DNA of 64,000 nucleotides from Catenulispora rubra (lineage in GTDB: Bacteria; Actinomycetota; Actinomycetes; Streptomycetales; Catenulisporaceae), in NCBI RefSeq assembly GCF_015356825.1, contig NZ_JAACYW010000017.1, positions 1-64,000 of the forward strand. Direction: 5' to 3'. A program made the translations under genes and the position numbers. Positions 9,194-18,138 of this stretch are shown piece by piece. The notes under the pieces were generated by a model. It was given only the letters and a program-made list of their open reading frames with translations, did no database searches and was not told the DNA's origin. The stretch's first letter is position 1. Each line of letters opens with the position of its first letter.

Positions 9194-9796
9194 ATGGGCC
9201 GCCCCAGAGAACACGGCGCGGGCATCGCCGTCGCATTGCTGGATTCCGCCGAGCGCATCGTGGAGAGGACCGGGCCCGGCGGCCTGTCCGTGCGCGCGCT
9301 GGCCGACGACGTGGGAACGTCCACGCGCGCCATCTACAGCCTCTTCGGCTCCAAGGACGGACTGATCGCCGCTCTCGGCGCCCGGATGTTCGACCTGCTC
9401 GGAGCCGCCGTCGAGGCGCTGCCCACCACGCCCGACGCCGCCGCCGACCTCGTCGAGGCCGGGGTCACGGGCTTCCGCGGTCTCGTCCTGGAGCATCCGG
9501 CGCTGTTCCGGCTCGGCGTGGAGCAGACAGGGGTCACCCCCGGGCAGGCGGCCGAGATCCACGAGGCGGGAGACCGCGCCTGGCCCGTACTCCGGGCCCG
9601 CGTGGCCCGGCTCCAGGAGCAAGGCCGGCTGGGCGCGCGCAGCGTCGACGGGGCCGCCACTGCCTTCAACGCACTCTGCGGAGGTCTGGCGGCCTTGGAG
9701 ATCCGCCGAGGCTTCCCGGCGGAAGTGGCCGAGCCGCTGTGGCGGGACGCGCTGACGGCGCTCGTCGACGGGTTCAACGTTCCTCGTTCCCCGTGA
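9194..9796 (+). CDS. TetR-family transcriptional regulator
   Basis: This is a 200-residue regulator with an N-terminal helix-turn-helix: GGLSVRALADDVGTSTRAIYSLFGSKDGL around residues 30-58. The C-terminal part matches the TetR_C/WHG-type ligand domain (FRGLVLEHPALFRLGVEQ). I chose the ATG at 9194, which places the HTH at the usual distance from the N-terminus. It is divergent from the methyltransferase, with a palindromic operator candidate between them. Confidence 0.9.
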   Translation: MGRPREHGAGIAVALLDSAERIVERTGPGGLSVRALADDVGTSTRAIYSLFGSKDGLIAALGARMFDLLGAAVEALPTTPDAAADLVEAGVTGFRGLVLEHPALFRLGVEQTGVTPGQAAEIHEAGDRAWPVLRARVARLQEQGRLGARSVDGAATAFNALCGGLAALEIRRGFPAEVAEPLWRDALTALVDGFNVPRSP

Positions 9797-9808
9797 GACA
9801 GTCTGATC

Positions 9809-10738
9809 ATGCGTTCCCTCGTCACGCCTCCGGCCCTCAAGCCCGGCGACCGCGTCGCCGTCGTCGCGCTCAGCGGGCCGCCCGGGCGGCAGGAGCTGGA
9901 CCTCGGGTTGGCGGCGCTGCGGAGCGTGGGGCTGCTGCCGGAGGTGTTCCCGTCGGCGCGGTCGGTGGGGCCGTATCCGTATCTTGCGGCCGACGACAAG
10001 GTGCGGGCCGAGGACCTGGCGCGGGCGCTGGGGGAGCCGGGGTTCGCGGCGGTGTTCTGCGCGCGCGGCGGGTACGGGGTGCAGCGGGCGCTGGAGGCGC
10101 TGGACTGGGACGCCGTCGGGACGCCGGAGCCGCGGGTGGTGGTCGGGTTCTCCGACGCCACGGCGCTGATCGAGGCGGTGCGGAGCCGGTTCGGCTGGAC
10201 GGCGGTGTACGGGCCGATGGTGTCGAGCGTGATGTTCCGCTCCGGGGTGCCGTCGTTCGAGGGGCTGGCGCGGCTGCTGCTGACGCCGGAGAAGTGCACC
10301 GAGCTGGTGTTCCAGGACACGCGCGTCCTGGTGCCCGGCGTCGCGGAGGGCGTGACCGTCGGCGGCACGGCGAGCCTGCTCGCCACGTCGCTGGCCACGT
10401 CGTTCTCCGTCCCGGCGCGCGACGGCATCCTGTTCCTGGAGGACGTCGGCGAGATGCCCTACCGCCTCGACAGGGTGCTGACGCAGCTGCGCCGCAGCGG
10501 CTACCTCGACGGCGTGCGCGGCATCCTGTGCGGCACCTGGGACGACTGCGGCCCGCTGCCCGAGGTCGAGGAGCTGCTGGCGGACCGGCTCGGCGACCTC
10601 GGGGTGCCGGTGCTGCTCGGCGCGGACATCGGGCACGGGGTGTTCATGCAGTCGCTGCCGCTGGGCGTGCGGGCTCGGCTGGACACGGGGGCGGCGACGT
10701 TGACGTATCTTGAGCCGCCGCTGATTCCCGGGCGTTAG
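9809..10738 (+). CDS. S66-family muramoyltetrapeptide (LD-)carboxypeptidase
   Basis: The protein is a 309-residue peptidase of the LdcA/MccF family. Family marks are KPGDRVAVVALSGPP at the N-terminus, ARGGYGVQR, the nucleophile-region motif VVGFSDATAL, and the C-terminal GADIGHGVFMQSLPLG that should carry the catalytic His. LdcA-type members remove the terminal D-Ala from recovered tetrapeptides, while MccF-type members cleave acyl-adenylate antibiotics. The nearby murQ/anmK/peptide importer locus favours cell-wall recycling. It starts 12 bp after the TetR stop, with no clear ribosome binding site. Confidence 0.88.
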   Translation: MRSLVTPPALKPGDRVAVVALSGPPGRQELDLGLAALRSVGLLPEVFPSARSVGPYPYLAADDKVRAEDLARALGEPGFAAVFCARGGYGVQRALEALDWDAVGTPEPRVVVGFSDATALIEAVRSRFGWTAVYGPMVSSVMFRSGVPSFEGLARLLLTPEKCTELVFQDTRVLVPGVAEGVTVGGTASLLATSLATSFSVPARDGILFLEDVGEMPYRLDRVLTQLRRSGYLDGVRGILCGTWDDCGPLPEVEELLADRLGDLGVPVLLGADIGHGVFMQSLPLGVRARLDTGAATLTYLEPPLIPGR

Positions 10739-10795
10739 GTGAACGCGCCCTGATGACCAGATCAGCTCCCCCCGGATCCACGGTCACGACACCTC

Positions 10796-11674
10796 TCACA
10801 CCGGGCGCCAGACCGGCCGGTCCCCGTCGTTGTGGACTCGGCCGAACACCACGTCGGCGAAGTGCCCGCCGTAGCCGATGGTGTCGGGCTCGGCCAGGTC
10901 GGCCAGGAGGGTGCGGCGCAGGGCCGTGGACTGTGCGCGGTCGTGGTCGACGGCGGCCGCCCATTCCGGGTGGCTCACCTGGACCGGGGAGTGGAACGCG
11001 TCGCCGAAGGCGATCACCCGCTGTGCGCCCGCGCCGATCACGTAGGCGGTGTGCCCGGCGCTGTGGCCCGCGGCGAGCCTGACCTGGACGCCCGGGAAGA
11101 TCTCCTCGCCCTCGTGCACGGTGCGCACCCGCGGTTCCATGGCCTTCAGCATGTCGCCCATGCCCATTTCCTCGGCGTGGTGCCGCTGGGTCCACTCGGG
11201 TTCGGCGACGAGGTAGTCGGCGGCGGTGAACGCCGGTCGGTCGCTGCCGGGGGCGGGATGCCAGGCCCACCCGACGTGGTCGGGGTGCAGGTGGGTGAAG
11301 GCGACCGCCTCGATGTCCGCCGGGCTGCGGCCGAGGGCGGCGAGGCTGTCCAGAAGCGCGCCTCCCCTCAAGGTGCCGAACGGGCTCTGCGGCGGCCCGA
11401 CCTCCAGCGGACCGAAGCCGGCGTCGATGAGCAGTGCCCGGCCGTCACGTTCCACCAACAGTCCGCCCATGCTGACGACCAGGTGACCGTCCTCGTCGAC
11501 ATACTCGGCGTTCTCCGCCCAGTCCTCGTCGTCGGCGGTGTCCAGCCAGAGCCGGGCCTTCAACAGGGCGACTCCGTCCGGCACGAAGCTCAGCTTCGTC
11601 TCGCCGAGTCTCAGGGACCGGATCTCCGACGGCTGCCGGAGCCGCTCGTGCAGGTGCGATGCCGTGTTTGTCAT
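10796..11674 (-). CDS. Metallo-beta-lactamase fold hydrolase (lactonase-like)
   Basis: This is a 292-residue zinc hydrolase. The metal-binding motif THLHPDHVGW is at about residue 110, with further ligands in LAAGHSAGHTAYV and GDAFHSPVQ and a late GGHFADVVFG. The N-terminal SMGGLLVERDGRALLIDAGFG strand is typical of the lactonase/MBL-fold group that includes AHL lactonases and AttM-like enzymes. The substrate cannot be told. ATG at 11674 has a GGAG about 10 bases upstream. It sits between two other leftward genes and an LD-carboxypeptidase. Confidence 0.85.
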   Translation of the reverse strand: MTNTASHLHERLRQPSEIRSLRLGETKLSFVPDGVALLKARLWLDTADDEDWAENAEYVDEDGHLVVSMGGLLVERDGRALLIDAGFGPLEVGPPQSPFGTLRGGALLDSLAALGRSPADIEAVAFTHLHPDHVGWAWHPAPGSDRPAFTAADYLVAEPEWTQRHHAEEMGMGDMLKAMEPRVRTVHEGEEIFPGVQVRLAAGHSAGHTAYVIGAGAQRVIAFGDAFHSPVQVSHPEWAAAVDHDRAQSTALRRTLLADLAEPDTIGYGGHFADVVFGRVHNDGDRPVWRPV

Positions 11675-11735
11675 GGGGGTGTGCTCCAGGTTCCTATGGC
11701 TCGGACGCTTTCCCTCCCATAGACACCGGCGGCGC

Positions 11736-11770
11736 GGCAAAGGGGGCGGTCGGCCGCCGCCCCCTTTGCC
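11736..11770. terminator. Hairpin terminator after the aldehyde dehydrogenase operon
   Basis: A perfect inverted repeat with 14-bp arms (GGCAAAGGGGGCGG and its complement) and a 7-base loop lies 5 bp past the DUF779 stop. There is no U-tract, as is common for actinomycete hairpin terminators. It separates the ALDH-DUF779 operon from the downstream lactonase-like gene. Confidence 0.7.
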
Positions 11771-11775
11771 CCGCC

Positions 11776-12222
11776 CTATCGGTTCAGCACCGCGTCCTCG
11801 GCGTCGGTCAGCAGCCGCGAGCGGATCAGGAACCTGACTCCCTCCGGCGCCTCCAGCGAGAACCCGCCGCCGCGGCCCGGGACCACGTCCACGGTCAGGT
11901 GGGTGTGGCGCCAGCGTTCGAACTGCTCGGCGCCCATCCAGAACGTCACCGGTTCCGTGATGCCCTCGACCACCAGGCGCGCCAGCAGGACGTCCGCGGC
12001 CCCGGTGCGGAACTCGCCTTCCAGGTAGCACATCGGGGAGCTGCCGTCGCAGCAGCCGCCGGACTGGTGGAACATCAGCGGGCCGTGCGCCGTGTAGAGC
12101 TTGCGCATCATCGCGGCCGCGGCGTCGGTGACGGCCACCCGGGCCGGCGCGCCGGTCCCGTCTCGGGACGGTGCGCCGGCCGCGTCCCGGGTCGCCGCCG
12201 CGGCTCCGTTCGCTTCCGGCAT
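11776..12222 (-). CDS. DUF779 protein, partner of acetaldehyde dehydrogenase
   Basis: This 148-residue DUF779 protein has a conserved Cys-rich motif (HQSGGCCDGSSPMCY) and a C-terminal LTVDVVPGRGGGFSLEAPEG block. Members of this family are nearly always encoded next to acetaldehyde dehydrogenases; their biochemical role is not settled. Here its ATG overlaps the stop of the ALDH by one base (TGATG), so the two are coupled. A strong hairpin follows. The first 30 residues are low-complexity Ala/Gly/Arg. Confidence 0.85.
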   Translation of the reverse strand: MPEANGAAAATRDAAGAPSRDGTGAPARVAVTDAAAAMMRKLYTAHGPLMFHQSGGCCDGSSPMCYLEGEFRTGAADVLLARLVVEGITEPVTFWMGAEQFERWRHTHLTVDVVPGRGGGFSLEAPEGVRFLIRSRLLTDAEDAVLNR

Positions 12223-13745
12223 CAGAAGAAGCCCATCGCCTTCGCCGAGTAGCTGACCAGCAGGTTCTTGGTCTGCTGGTAGTGCTCGAGCATCATCTTG
12301 TGGTTCTCGCGCCCGATGCCGGAGCTCTTGTAGCCGCCGAAGGCCGCGTGCGCCGGGTACAGGTGGTAGCAGTTGGTCCAGACGCGGCCGGCCTGGATCG
12401 CGCGGCCGGCGCGGTAGGCCGTGGTGCCGTCGCGGGTCCAGACCGCGGCGCCGAGGCCGTAGAGGGTGTCGTTGGCGATGCGGATCGCGTCGTCGTAGTG
12501 CTCGAACTGGGTCACGGCGACCACCGGGCCGAAGATCTCCTCCTGGAAGATGCGCATCGAGTTGTCGCCCTCGAACACCGTCGGCTGCACGTAGTACCCG
12601 CCGGACAGCTCGCCGCCGAGGTCCACGCGCTCGCCGCCGATCAGGATCTTCGCTCCCTCGCTCTGGCCGATCTCCAGGTAGGACAGGATCTTCTCCAACT
12701 GGTCGTTGGAGGCCTGCGCGCCGACCATGGTCTCGGAGTCCAGCGGGTTGCCCTGCTTCATGCGCTCGGTGCGCGCCAGGGCGTCGGCGAGGAAGTCGCT
12801 GTAGTGGCCACGCTGGATCAGGGCCCTGCTGGGGCAGGTGCAGACCTCGCCCTGGTTCAGGGCGAACATCGCGAAGCCCTCCTGTGCCTTGTCGTAGAAG
12901 TCGTCGCGGTCGCGGGAGACGTCGTCGAAGAAGATGTTCGGGCTCTTGCCGCCGAGTTCCAGGGTGACCGGCTTGATGTGCTCGGAGGCGTACTGCATGA
13001 TCAGCCGGCCGGTGGTGGTCTCGCCGGTGAAGGCCACCTTGGCGACCCGGCCGCTGGAGGCCAGGGGCTTGCCGGCCTCGACGCCGAAGCCGTTGACGAT
13101 GTTCACCACGCCCGGCGGCAGCAGGTCGGCTATCAGGCTCATGAGATAGTGCACGGACGCCGGCGTCTGCTCGGCCGGCTTGAGCACCACGGCGTTGCCC
13201 GCGGCCAGCGCCGGGGCCAGCTTCCAGATCGCCATCAGGATCGGGAAGTTCCACGGGATGATCTGCGCGACCACGCCCAGCGGCTCGTGGAAGTGGTAGG
13301 CGACGGTGTCCTCGTCGATCTCCGACAGCCCGCCCTCCTGCGCGCGGATCGCCCCGGCGAAGTAGCGCAGGTGGTCGATCGCCAGCGGGATGTCGGCGGC
13401 CAGCGTCTCGCGGATCGGCTTGCCGTTCTCGAACGACTCGGCCAGCGCCAGCCGGTCCACGTTCATCGCCATCCGGTCGGCGATCTTGTTCAGCACCTCG
13501 GCCCGCACCGCCGGCGAGGTGCGGCCCCAGGCCGGCGCGGCGGCGTGCGCGGCGTCCAGGGCCCGCTCGACGTCCTCGGCGGTACCCCGCGCCACCTCGC
13601 AGAACGGCTGCCCGGTGATCGGCGTCGGGTTCTCGAAGTACTGGCCGCGGGCGGGCGCCACGTACTCCCCGCCGATCCAGTGGTCGTACCGGGGCTGGTA
13701 GCTCATCAGGGCGTCGGGCCGACCCGGCGCGAGGTACACGGTCAT
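12222..13745 (-). CDS. Acetaldehyde dehydrogenase (NAD-dependent ALDH)
   Basis: This enzyme oxidises acetaldehyde or related aldehydes to acids with NAD(P). The 507 residues show the ALDH core: the nucleotide-binding region [30 protein letters not shown], the catalytic Glu motif [15 protein letters not shown], and catalytic Cys in [11 protein letters not shown]. Two cysteines near the active site and the downstream DUF779 partner are typical of the AldB/ExaC group. I chose the ATG at 13745 because GGGAGGT is placed correctly for it; the GTG at 13757 would put that site inside the gene. Confidence 0.95.
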   Translation of the reverse strand: MTVYLAPGRPDALMSYQPRYDHWIGGEYVAPARGQYFENPTPITGQPFCEVARGTAEDVERALDAAHAAAPAWGRTSPAVRAEVLNKIADRMAMNVDRLALAESFENGKPIRETLAADIPLAIDHLRYFAGAIRAQEGGLSEIDEDTVAYHFHEPLGVVAQIIPWNFPILMAIWKLAPALAAGNAVVLKPAEQTPASVHYLMSLIADLLPPGVVNIVNGFGVEAGKPLASSGRVAKVAFTGETTTGRLIMQYASEHIKPVTLELGGKSPNIFFDDVSRDRDDFYDKAQEGFAMFALNQGEVCTCPSRALIQRGHYSDFLADALARTERMKQGNPLDSETMVGAQASNDQLEKILSYLEIGQSEGAKILIGGERVDLGGELSGGYYVQPTVFEGDNSMRIFQEEIFGPVVAVTQFEHYDDAIRIANDTLYGLGAAVWTRDGTTAYRAGRAIQAGRVWTNCYHLYPAHAAFGGYKSSGIGRENHKMMLEHYQQTKNLLVSYSAKAMGFF

Positions 13746-13849
13746 GGGACCTCCCACGTTCGCCGGCGTTTTCGGGCGCTGCCGTCGGTGGCCGGCGCGG
13801 CGGCATGCGCGTGACGCTAATGCTGATGTAAGGGCTGTTCACAGCGTTG

Positions 13850-13865
13850 TACGCGGATCTGCGTA
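13850..13865. promoter_or_regulatory. Palindrome TACGC-N6-GCGTA in the ALDH/MFS divergent gap
   Basis: A 16-bp inverted repeat with 5-bp arms around a GGATCT centre lies in the 271-bp gap between the leftward aldehyde dehydrogenase and the rightward MFS gene. It is about 105 bp upstream of the dehydrogenase start. The rest of the gap has no other clear structure. Function as an operator is only inferred from position and symmetry. Confidence 0.3.
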
Positions 13866-14016
13866 TTCGGCGGGGCGGGAGGTTTGGCGCCGATCGACGG
13901 CGGCGTGACGGCAGGCCGGGCGGGTGTCCGGCCGCGCGGAAAACCACGTGCGGCCCGGCGGAAACCGCTGCTAGCCTCGCGATCCTTGTGCCGTTCGGCT
14001 TGTGGGGATCGCCATC

Positions 14017-15252
14017 ATGAATCCGCTTCGCGAGAAGCCGTTCCGCCGGTTCTTCGTCGGTCAGTCGATCTCCGTGACCGGTGGCGCAGCCAGCCAGATC
14101 GCCCTGTTCTTCGCCGTCCTGCAGCTCACCGGCAGCCCGCGGGATCTCAGCATCGTCATCGCCGCCCAGATGCTCCCGACGGTCGCTCTGCTGCTGATCG
14201 GCGGCGGGATCGGCGATCGGCTCGGGCAGGCGTTGCTGCTGCGGGTCACGCACGTCGGGCTCGGGGTGACGCAGGGTGCGATGGCGGTGTGCATCCTCAC
14301 CAAGCAGCCGGTCGGCTACCTGATCGGGCTGGCCTTCGTGACCGGTGTGCTGTCGGCGTTCGCCGGGCCGTCGCTGAGCGGGATCGTGCCGCAGCTGGTC
14401 GGCCCCGAGGGGTTGCAGAAGGCGAACTCGCTGCTGGCCAGCGTGGGTAACGCCGCCAAGGTGCTCGGGCCGACGGTCGGGGGCGTGCTGGTCAGCACGG
14501 TCGGCGGCGGTTGGGCGCTGGTCGCGGACTCGGCGTCGTTCTTCGTCGCGGGCGCAGTGTTCTGCTTCATCCCGGTGCAGGACCGTCGCGTACGCAGCGA
14601 CCGGAAGCTGTTCACCGAGCTGCGCCAGGGCTGGACGTACTTCCGGTCCTCGTCCTGGATCTGGTCGATGACCGTCGCGTTCGCCGTCTCCGGCTTCCTG
14701 CAGATGGGCGCCGGGCAGGTGCTCGGGCTGGTGCTGGCCAAGGAGACGTTCGGTGCCGAGGGCTGGGGCGTGATCATCAGCTGCCGGGCGGCGGGGCAGC
14801 TCATTATGAGTGTGCTGATGATCCGGACGAGGGTACGGCGACCGTTGCTGGTCGGGCAGCTGGCCATCACGTTGCAGGCGGTGCCGTATGTGCTGCTCGG
14901 CCTGAACGCGGGGGTGGCGGCGGTCGCGGCGGCGTCGTTCGTCGCAGGGTTCGGAATCACGGTCGCGTCCGTGGGCTGGGACACGTCGCTGCACACGTAC
15001 GTGCCCAACGAGATGATGTCCCGCGTCGTGTCCTACGACCAGTTCGGCCGTGCCTTGGCGGTCCCGGCGGGGCAGTTGACGATCATCCCGATCGCCGACG
15101 CCTTCGGCGCGCGCCACGTCATGGTCGCCACCGGGGTGCTGTTCGCGGTGGCGATGGTCGCGCCGCTGCTGCTGTCCTCGGTGCGCAGGGTCGGGATCGG
15201 GGCCCTTGAGGAGGAGCCCGATCCCGGTGCCGTGGTGGGAGCCCCGGCCTAG
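14017..15252 (+). CDS. MFS transporter (MFS_3 / EntS-like exporter)
   Basis: This is a 411-residue membrane transporter. It opens with MNPLREKPFRRFFVGQSISV, the usual short cytoplasmic start before helix 1 in the MFS_3 group. It contains the loop GGGIGDRLGQALLLRVTH, equivalent to the MFS signature between helices 2 and 3, and several further hydrophobic helices. The group exports siderophores, macrolides or other small molecules; no substrate is indicated here. I chose the ATG at 14017, with GGGGA eight bases upstream, over the GTG at 14002. Confidence 0.85.
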   Translation: MNPLREKPFRRFFVGQSISVTGGAASQIALFFAVLQLTGSPRDLSIVIAAQMLPTVALLLIGGGIGDRLGQALLLRVTHVGLGVTQGAMAVCILTKQPVGYLIGLAFVTGVLSAFAGPSLSGIVPQLVGPEGLQKANSLLASVGNAAKVLGPTVGGVLVSTVGGGWALVADSASFFVAGAVFCFIPVQDRRVRSDRKLFTELRQGWTYFRSSSWIWSMTVAFAVSGFLQMGAGQVLGLVLAKETFGAEGWGVIISCRAAGQLIMSVLMIRTRVRRPLLVGQLAITLQAVPYVLLGLNAGVAAVAAASFVAGFGITVASVGWDTSLHTYVPNEMMSRVVSYDQFGRALAVPAGQLTIIPIADAFGARHVMVATGVLFAVAMVAPLLLSSVRRVGIGALEEEPDPGAVVGAPA

Positions 15253-15304
15253 ACGCTCTGGTCTGGCCGCGCTGGCCGAGGCGCTATGACCTAGGCGCCC
15301 TGGC

Positions 15305-16159
15305 CTAGACGCTCGGGTACTCGTAGAACCCGCGCCCGGCCTTGCGGCCCAGGCGTCCGGCCTCGACCATGCGCAGCAGCAGCGCCGGCGGGGTGTACAG
15401 GGGCTCCTTGAACTCCTCGTACATCGCCTCGGCAGCCAGCTTCACGGTGTCCAGGCCGATCAGGTCCGACAGCGCCAGCGGGCCCATCGGGTGCGCGCAG
15501 CCCAGGACCATGCCGGAGTCGATGTCCTCGGCGGAGGCGAAGCCGCCCTCGGCCATCCGGATCGCGGCCAGCAGGTAGGGGATGAGCAGGGAGTTCACCA
15601 CGAACCCGGCGCGGTCCTGGGCGACCACGGCCTGCTTGCCCAGCTGCTCGACGAAGGCCACGGCGCGGGCCTGGGTCTCGTCGCTGGTGGCCAGCGAGGG
15701 GATGACCTCGACCAGCTTCAGCACCGGGACCGGGTTGAAGAAGTGGACGCCGACCACGTTGTGCGGGCGGGTGGTGGCCGTGCCCAATCGCATGATCGGG
15801 ATGGAGGACGTGTTGGAGGCCAGGATGGCGTCCTCGGGCAGGATCAGGTCCAGCTTGCTCAGCACGGCGGTCTTGACGGCCTCGACCTCGACCACGGCCT
15901 CCACCGCGAGCTGCCGGTCGGCGAACTCCTGCAGGTCCTCGGTGAAGCGGATCCGGCCCAGCGCCGCCTCGGCGTCGGCCTCGCTCATCTTGCCGGCCTT
16001 GACCGCGCGCTTGAGGGACACCGCGATGCGGTCGCGCCCGCGCTTGAGGCCCTCGGCGTTCTCGTCGGCGACGATCACGTCCAGCCCGCTGCGCGCGCAG
16101 ACCTCCGCGATGCCCGCTCCCATCTGGCCGACTCCGACCACTCCGACTCGTTCGATCAC
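15305..16159 (-). CDS. 3-hydroxybutyryl-CoA (3-hydroxyacyl-CoA) dehydrogenase
   Basis: The 284-residue enzyme interconverts 3-hydroxyacyl-CoA and 3-oxoacyl-CoA with NAD(P). The Rossmann motif is GVVGVGQMGAGIAEVCARSG at the N-terminus. Later motifs include ASNTSSIPIMRL, VGVHFFNPVPVLKLVEVI with the catalytic His, and DRAGFVVNSLLIPYLLAAI. Start GTG at 16159 has GGAGG seven bases upstream and gives the usual family length; the frame extends further but without a better site. It is divergent from an acyl-CoA dehydrogenase, suggesting fatty-acid or butyrate metabolism. Confidence 0.93.
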   Translation of the reverse strand: MIERVGVVGVGQMGAGIAEVCARSGLDVIVADENAEGLKRGRDRIAVSLKRAVKAGKMSEADAEAALGRIRFTEDLQEFADRQLAVEAVVEVEAVKTAVLSKLDLILPEDAILASNTSSIPIMRLGTATTRPHNVVGVHFFNPVPVLKLVEVIPSLATSDETQARAVAFVEQLGKQAVVAQDRAGFVVNSLLIPYLLAAIRMAEGGFASAEDIDSGMVLGCAHPMGPLALSDLIGLDTVKLAAEAMYEEFKEPLYTPPALLLRMVEAGRLGRKAGRGFYEYPSV

Positions 16160-16199
16160 CGATGCCTCCGGTTCCGGTGTTGCGGCTTGTGCAGCACTT

Positions 16200-16226
16200 G
16201 TGGTGCGTACCACAGGGTATCTGTGG
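16200..16226. promoter_or_regulatory. Overlapping palindromes in the divergent fatty-acid gene promoter
   Basis: Two interleaved inverted repeats sit between the hydroxyacyl-CoA and acyl-CoA dehydrogenase starts: GTGGT-N4-ACCAC (16200-16213) and CCACAG-N5-CTGTGG (16210-16226). Such nested symmetry in a 120-bp divergent promoter suggests one dimeric repressor controlling both genes. No regulator is adjacent, so its identity is unknown. Confidence 0.45.
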
Positions 16227-16279
16227 CACCGAGTGTGGATAATCGAGGGTACCCAGTACCTTCAGCCTAGGAGCGAGCC

Positions 16280-17446
16280 ATGGCCGCCGACTTCGACCTG
16301 TTCAAGGTCTCCGAGGAGCACGACCTGCTGCGGGAGGCGGTGCGCTCGCTGTGCGAGGAGAAGATCCTGCCCTTCGCCGCCGAGGTCGACGAGCAGTCCC
16401 GCTTCCCCCAGGAGGCGCTGGACGCCCTGGTCTCCTCCGACCTGGCGGCGGTGCACGTGGCCGAGCAGTACGGCGGCCAGGGCGCGGACGCGCTGGCGAC
16501 CTGCATCGTGATCGAGGAGGTCGCCCGGGTGTGCGCCAGCTCCTCGCTGATCCCGGCGGTGAACAAGCTGGGCTCGATGCCGGTGATCCTGTCCGGCTCG
16601 GAGGAGCTGAAGCAGAAGTACCTGACCCCGCTGGCGGCCGGCAGCGCGATGTTCTCCTACTGCCTGTCCGAGCCGGACGCGGGCTCGGACGCCGCCGGGA
16701 TGAAGACCCGCGCGGAGCGTGACGGGGATCACTACATCCTCAACGGCGTGAAGCGCTGGATCACGAACGCCGGCGTGTCGGAGTTCTACACGGTGATGGC
16801 GGTGACCGACCCCACGGCCCGCTCCAAGGGCATCTCGGCCTTCGTGGTCGAGAAGGGCGACGAGGGCGTGACCTTCGGCGCGCCGGAGAAGAAGCTGGGC
16901 ATCAAGGGCTCCCCGACCCGCGAGGTGTACTTCGACAACGTCCGCATCCCCGCCGACCGCATGATCGGCGCCGAGGGCACGGGCTTCGCCACGGCGATGC
17001 GCACCCTGGACCACACCCGCGTGACGATCGCGGCGCAGGCGCTCGGGATCGCGCAGGGAGCGCTGGACTACGCGTCGAACTACGTGAAGGAGCGCAAGCA
17101 GTTCGGCAAGGCGATCGCCGACTTCCAGGGCATCCAGTTCATGCTGGCGGACATGGCGATGAAGCTGACCGCGGCACGGCAGCTGACGTACACCGCGGCG
17201 GCGAAGTCGGAGCGCGGGGACGGGGACCTGACGTACTTCGGGGCGGCGGCGAAGTGCTTCGCCTCGGACGTGGCGATGGAGGTTACGACCGACGCGGTGC
17301 AGTTGTTGGGCGGGTACGGGTACACGAAGGACTATCCGCTGGAGCGGATGATGCGGGATGCGAAGATCACGCAGATTTATGAGGGCACGAACCAGGTGCA
17401 GCGGATCGTGATGGCTCGGCAGGTGCTGGGTGGGGTGAGGATCTGA
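16280..17446 (+). CDS. Acyl-CoA dehydrogenase
   Basis: A 388-residue flavoenzyme that makes trans-2-enoyl-CoA and passes electrons to ETF. It shows the FAD-binding signature YCLSEPDAGSDAAGM, the substrate loop WITNAGVSEFYTVMA, and the C-terminal catalytic Glu motif QIYEGTNQVQRIVMAR. The length and order match short/medium-chain members. Start ATG 16280 has AGGAGCGAGCC upstream. It is divergent from the 3-hydroxyacyl-CoA dehydrogenase, consistent with a shared beta-oxidation role. Confidence 0.95.
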   Translation: MAADFDLFKVSEEHDLLREAVRSLCEEKILPFAAEVDEQSRFPQEALDALVSSDLAAVHVAEQYGGQGADALATCIVIEEVARVCASSSLIPAVNKLGSMPVILSGSEELKQKYLTPLAAGSAMFSYCLSEPDAGSDAAGMKTRAERDGDHYILNGVKRWITNAGVSEFYTVMAVTDPTARSKGISAFVVEKGDEGVTFGAPEKKLGIKGSPTREVYFDNVRIPADRMIGAEGTGFATAMRTLDHTRVTIAAQALGIAQGALDYASNYVKERKQFGKAIADFQGIQFMLADMAMKLTAARQLTYTAAAKSERGDGDLTYFGAAAKCFASDVAMEVTTDAVQLLGGYGYTKDYPLERMMRDAKITQIYEGTNQVQRIVMARQVLGGVRI

Positions 17447-17523
17447 TTCGTAGTTCAGGGGCGGTTTCTCGATACGGGCGCGAGGCCCTTGGAAGCCGTC
17501 CCTGACGCATCGTCGGGCCGCGC

Positions 17524-17564
17524 AGACGCCCCGGGCCGGCGGCGTGCGCCGCACCGGGGCGTCT
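17524..17564. terminator. Bidirectional hairpin terminator
   Basis: A perfect 11-bp stem (AGACGCCCCGG and its complement) with a GC-rich loop that can itself pair lies between the converging acyl-CoA dehydrogenase and the leftward small gene at 17577. It can serve both directions. Confidence 0.7.
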
Positions 17565-17576
17565 TCCTCACGGTGG

Positions 17577-18020
17577 TCAGCTCAGACGCTGAAGGCGCCA
17601 GTTCTGGACGTCCTTCTCGGGGTCGAGCCTCATGAGCGCGGTTTCGGCCGGGTAGCTGCGCGCCCTGCCGAGGTCGACGGCGAGCCCGTCCTTGTCCTCG
17701 GGCGCCAGCAGCCTGGCGGGGACGGCGATGACGACGTGGTATTCGTCGAAGCCGGGCCGGAGCTCCCACCGGGTCGGTTGGGCGCCGGAGATGAGTGGCG
17801 TCGCCACTCGCGGCCCGCCGGTGTAGGACAGGTACATCCGCAAGCCCTGGAACGTCGACCAGATCGTGAGGGTGCCGTCGTCCTCGTTCTTGATCTGCCA
17901 GACCGGCGGCAGGGAGTAGCCGGTGGAGACGACCACCGGAGATTCGGGACTGGGGTCTCGGATTGCCAGGAATCCCATATGGTCATCGAACCGGTAGACG
18001 CCGTCGGATGCTTGGGCCAT
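17577..18020 (-). CDS. Hypothetical protein, possible small beta-trefoil
   Basis: This 147-residue protein has no signal peptide or membrane segment. Its ATG at 18020 is preceded by GAGGT at good spacing, which supports it as a real gene. The residues alternate short hydrophobic strands with turns (YRFDDHMGFLAI, SLPPVWQIKNEDDGTLTIW), and the spaced 'W-x-I/F' positions loosely recall small beta-trefoil protease inhibitors. That resemblance is weak and I do not assign a function. It lies alone between a convergent dehydrogenase and a LysR gene. Confidence 0.65.
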   Translation of the reverse strand: MAQASDGVYRFDDHMGFLAIRDPSPESPVVVSTGYSLPPVWQIKNEDDGTLTIWSTFQGLRMYLSYTGGPRVATPLISGAQPTRWELRPGFDEYHVVIAVPARLLAPEDKDGLAVDLGRARSYPAETALMRLDPEKDVQNWRLQRLS

Positions 18021-18138
18021 GGGGCTACCTCATTCTGGAGCAGGGCGCCGTGGTCGGGGCGCGGTCGGCCGGTCGCCTACCCGAGCGGAACGGACTAAAG
18101 CAGAGCTTTGCTATAGGTTCACCCTTTCCGGTTAGTCC

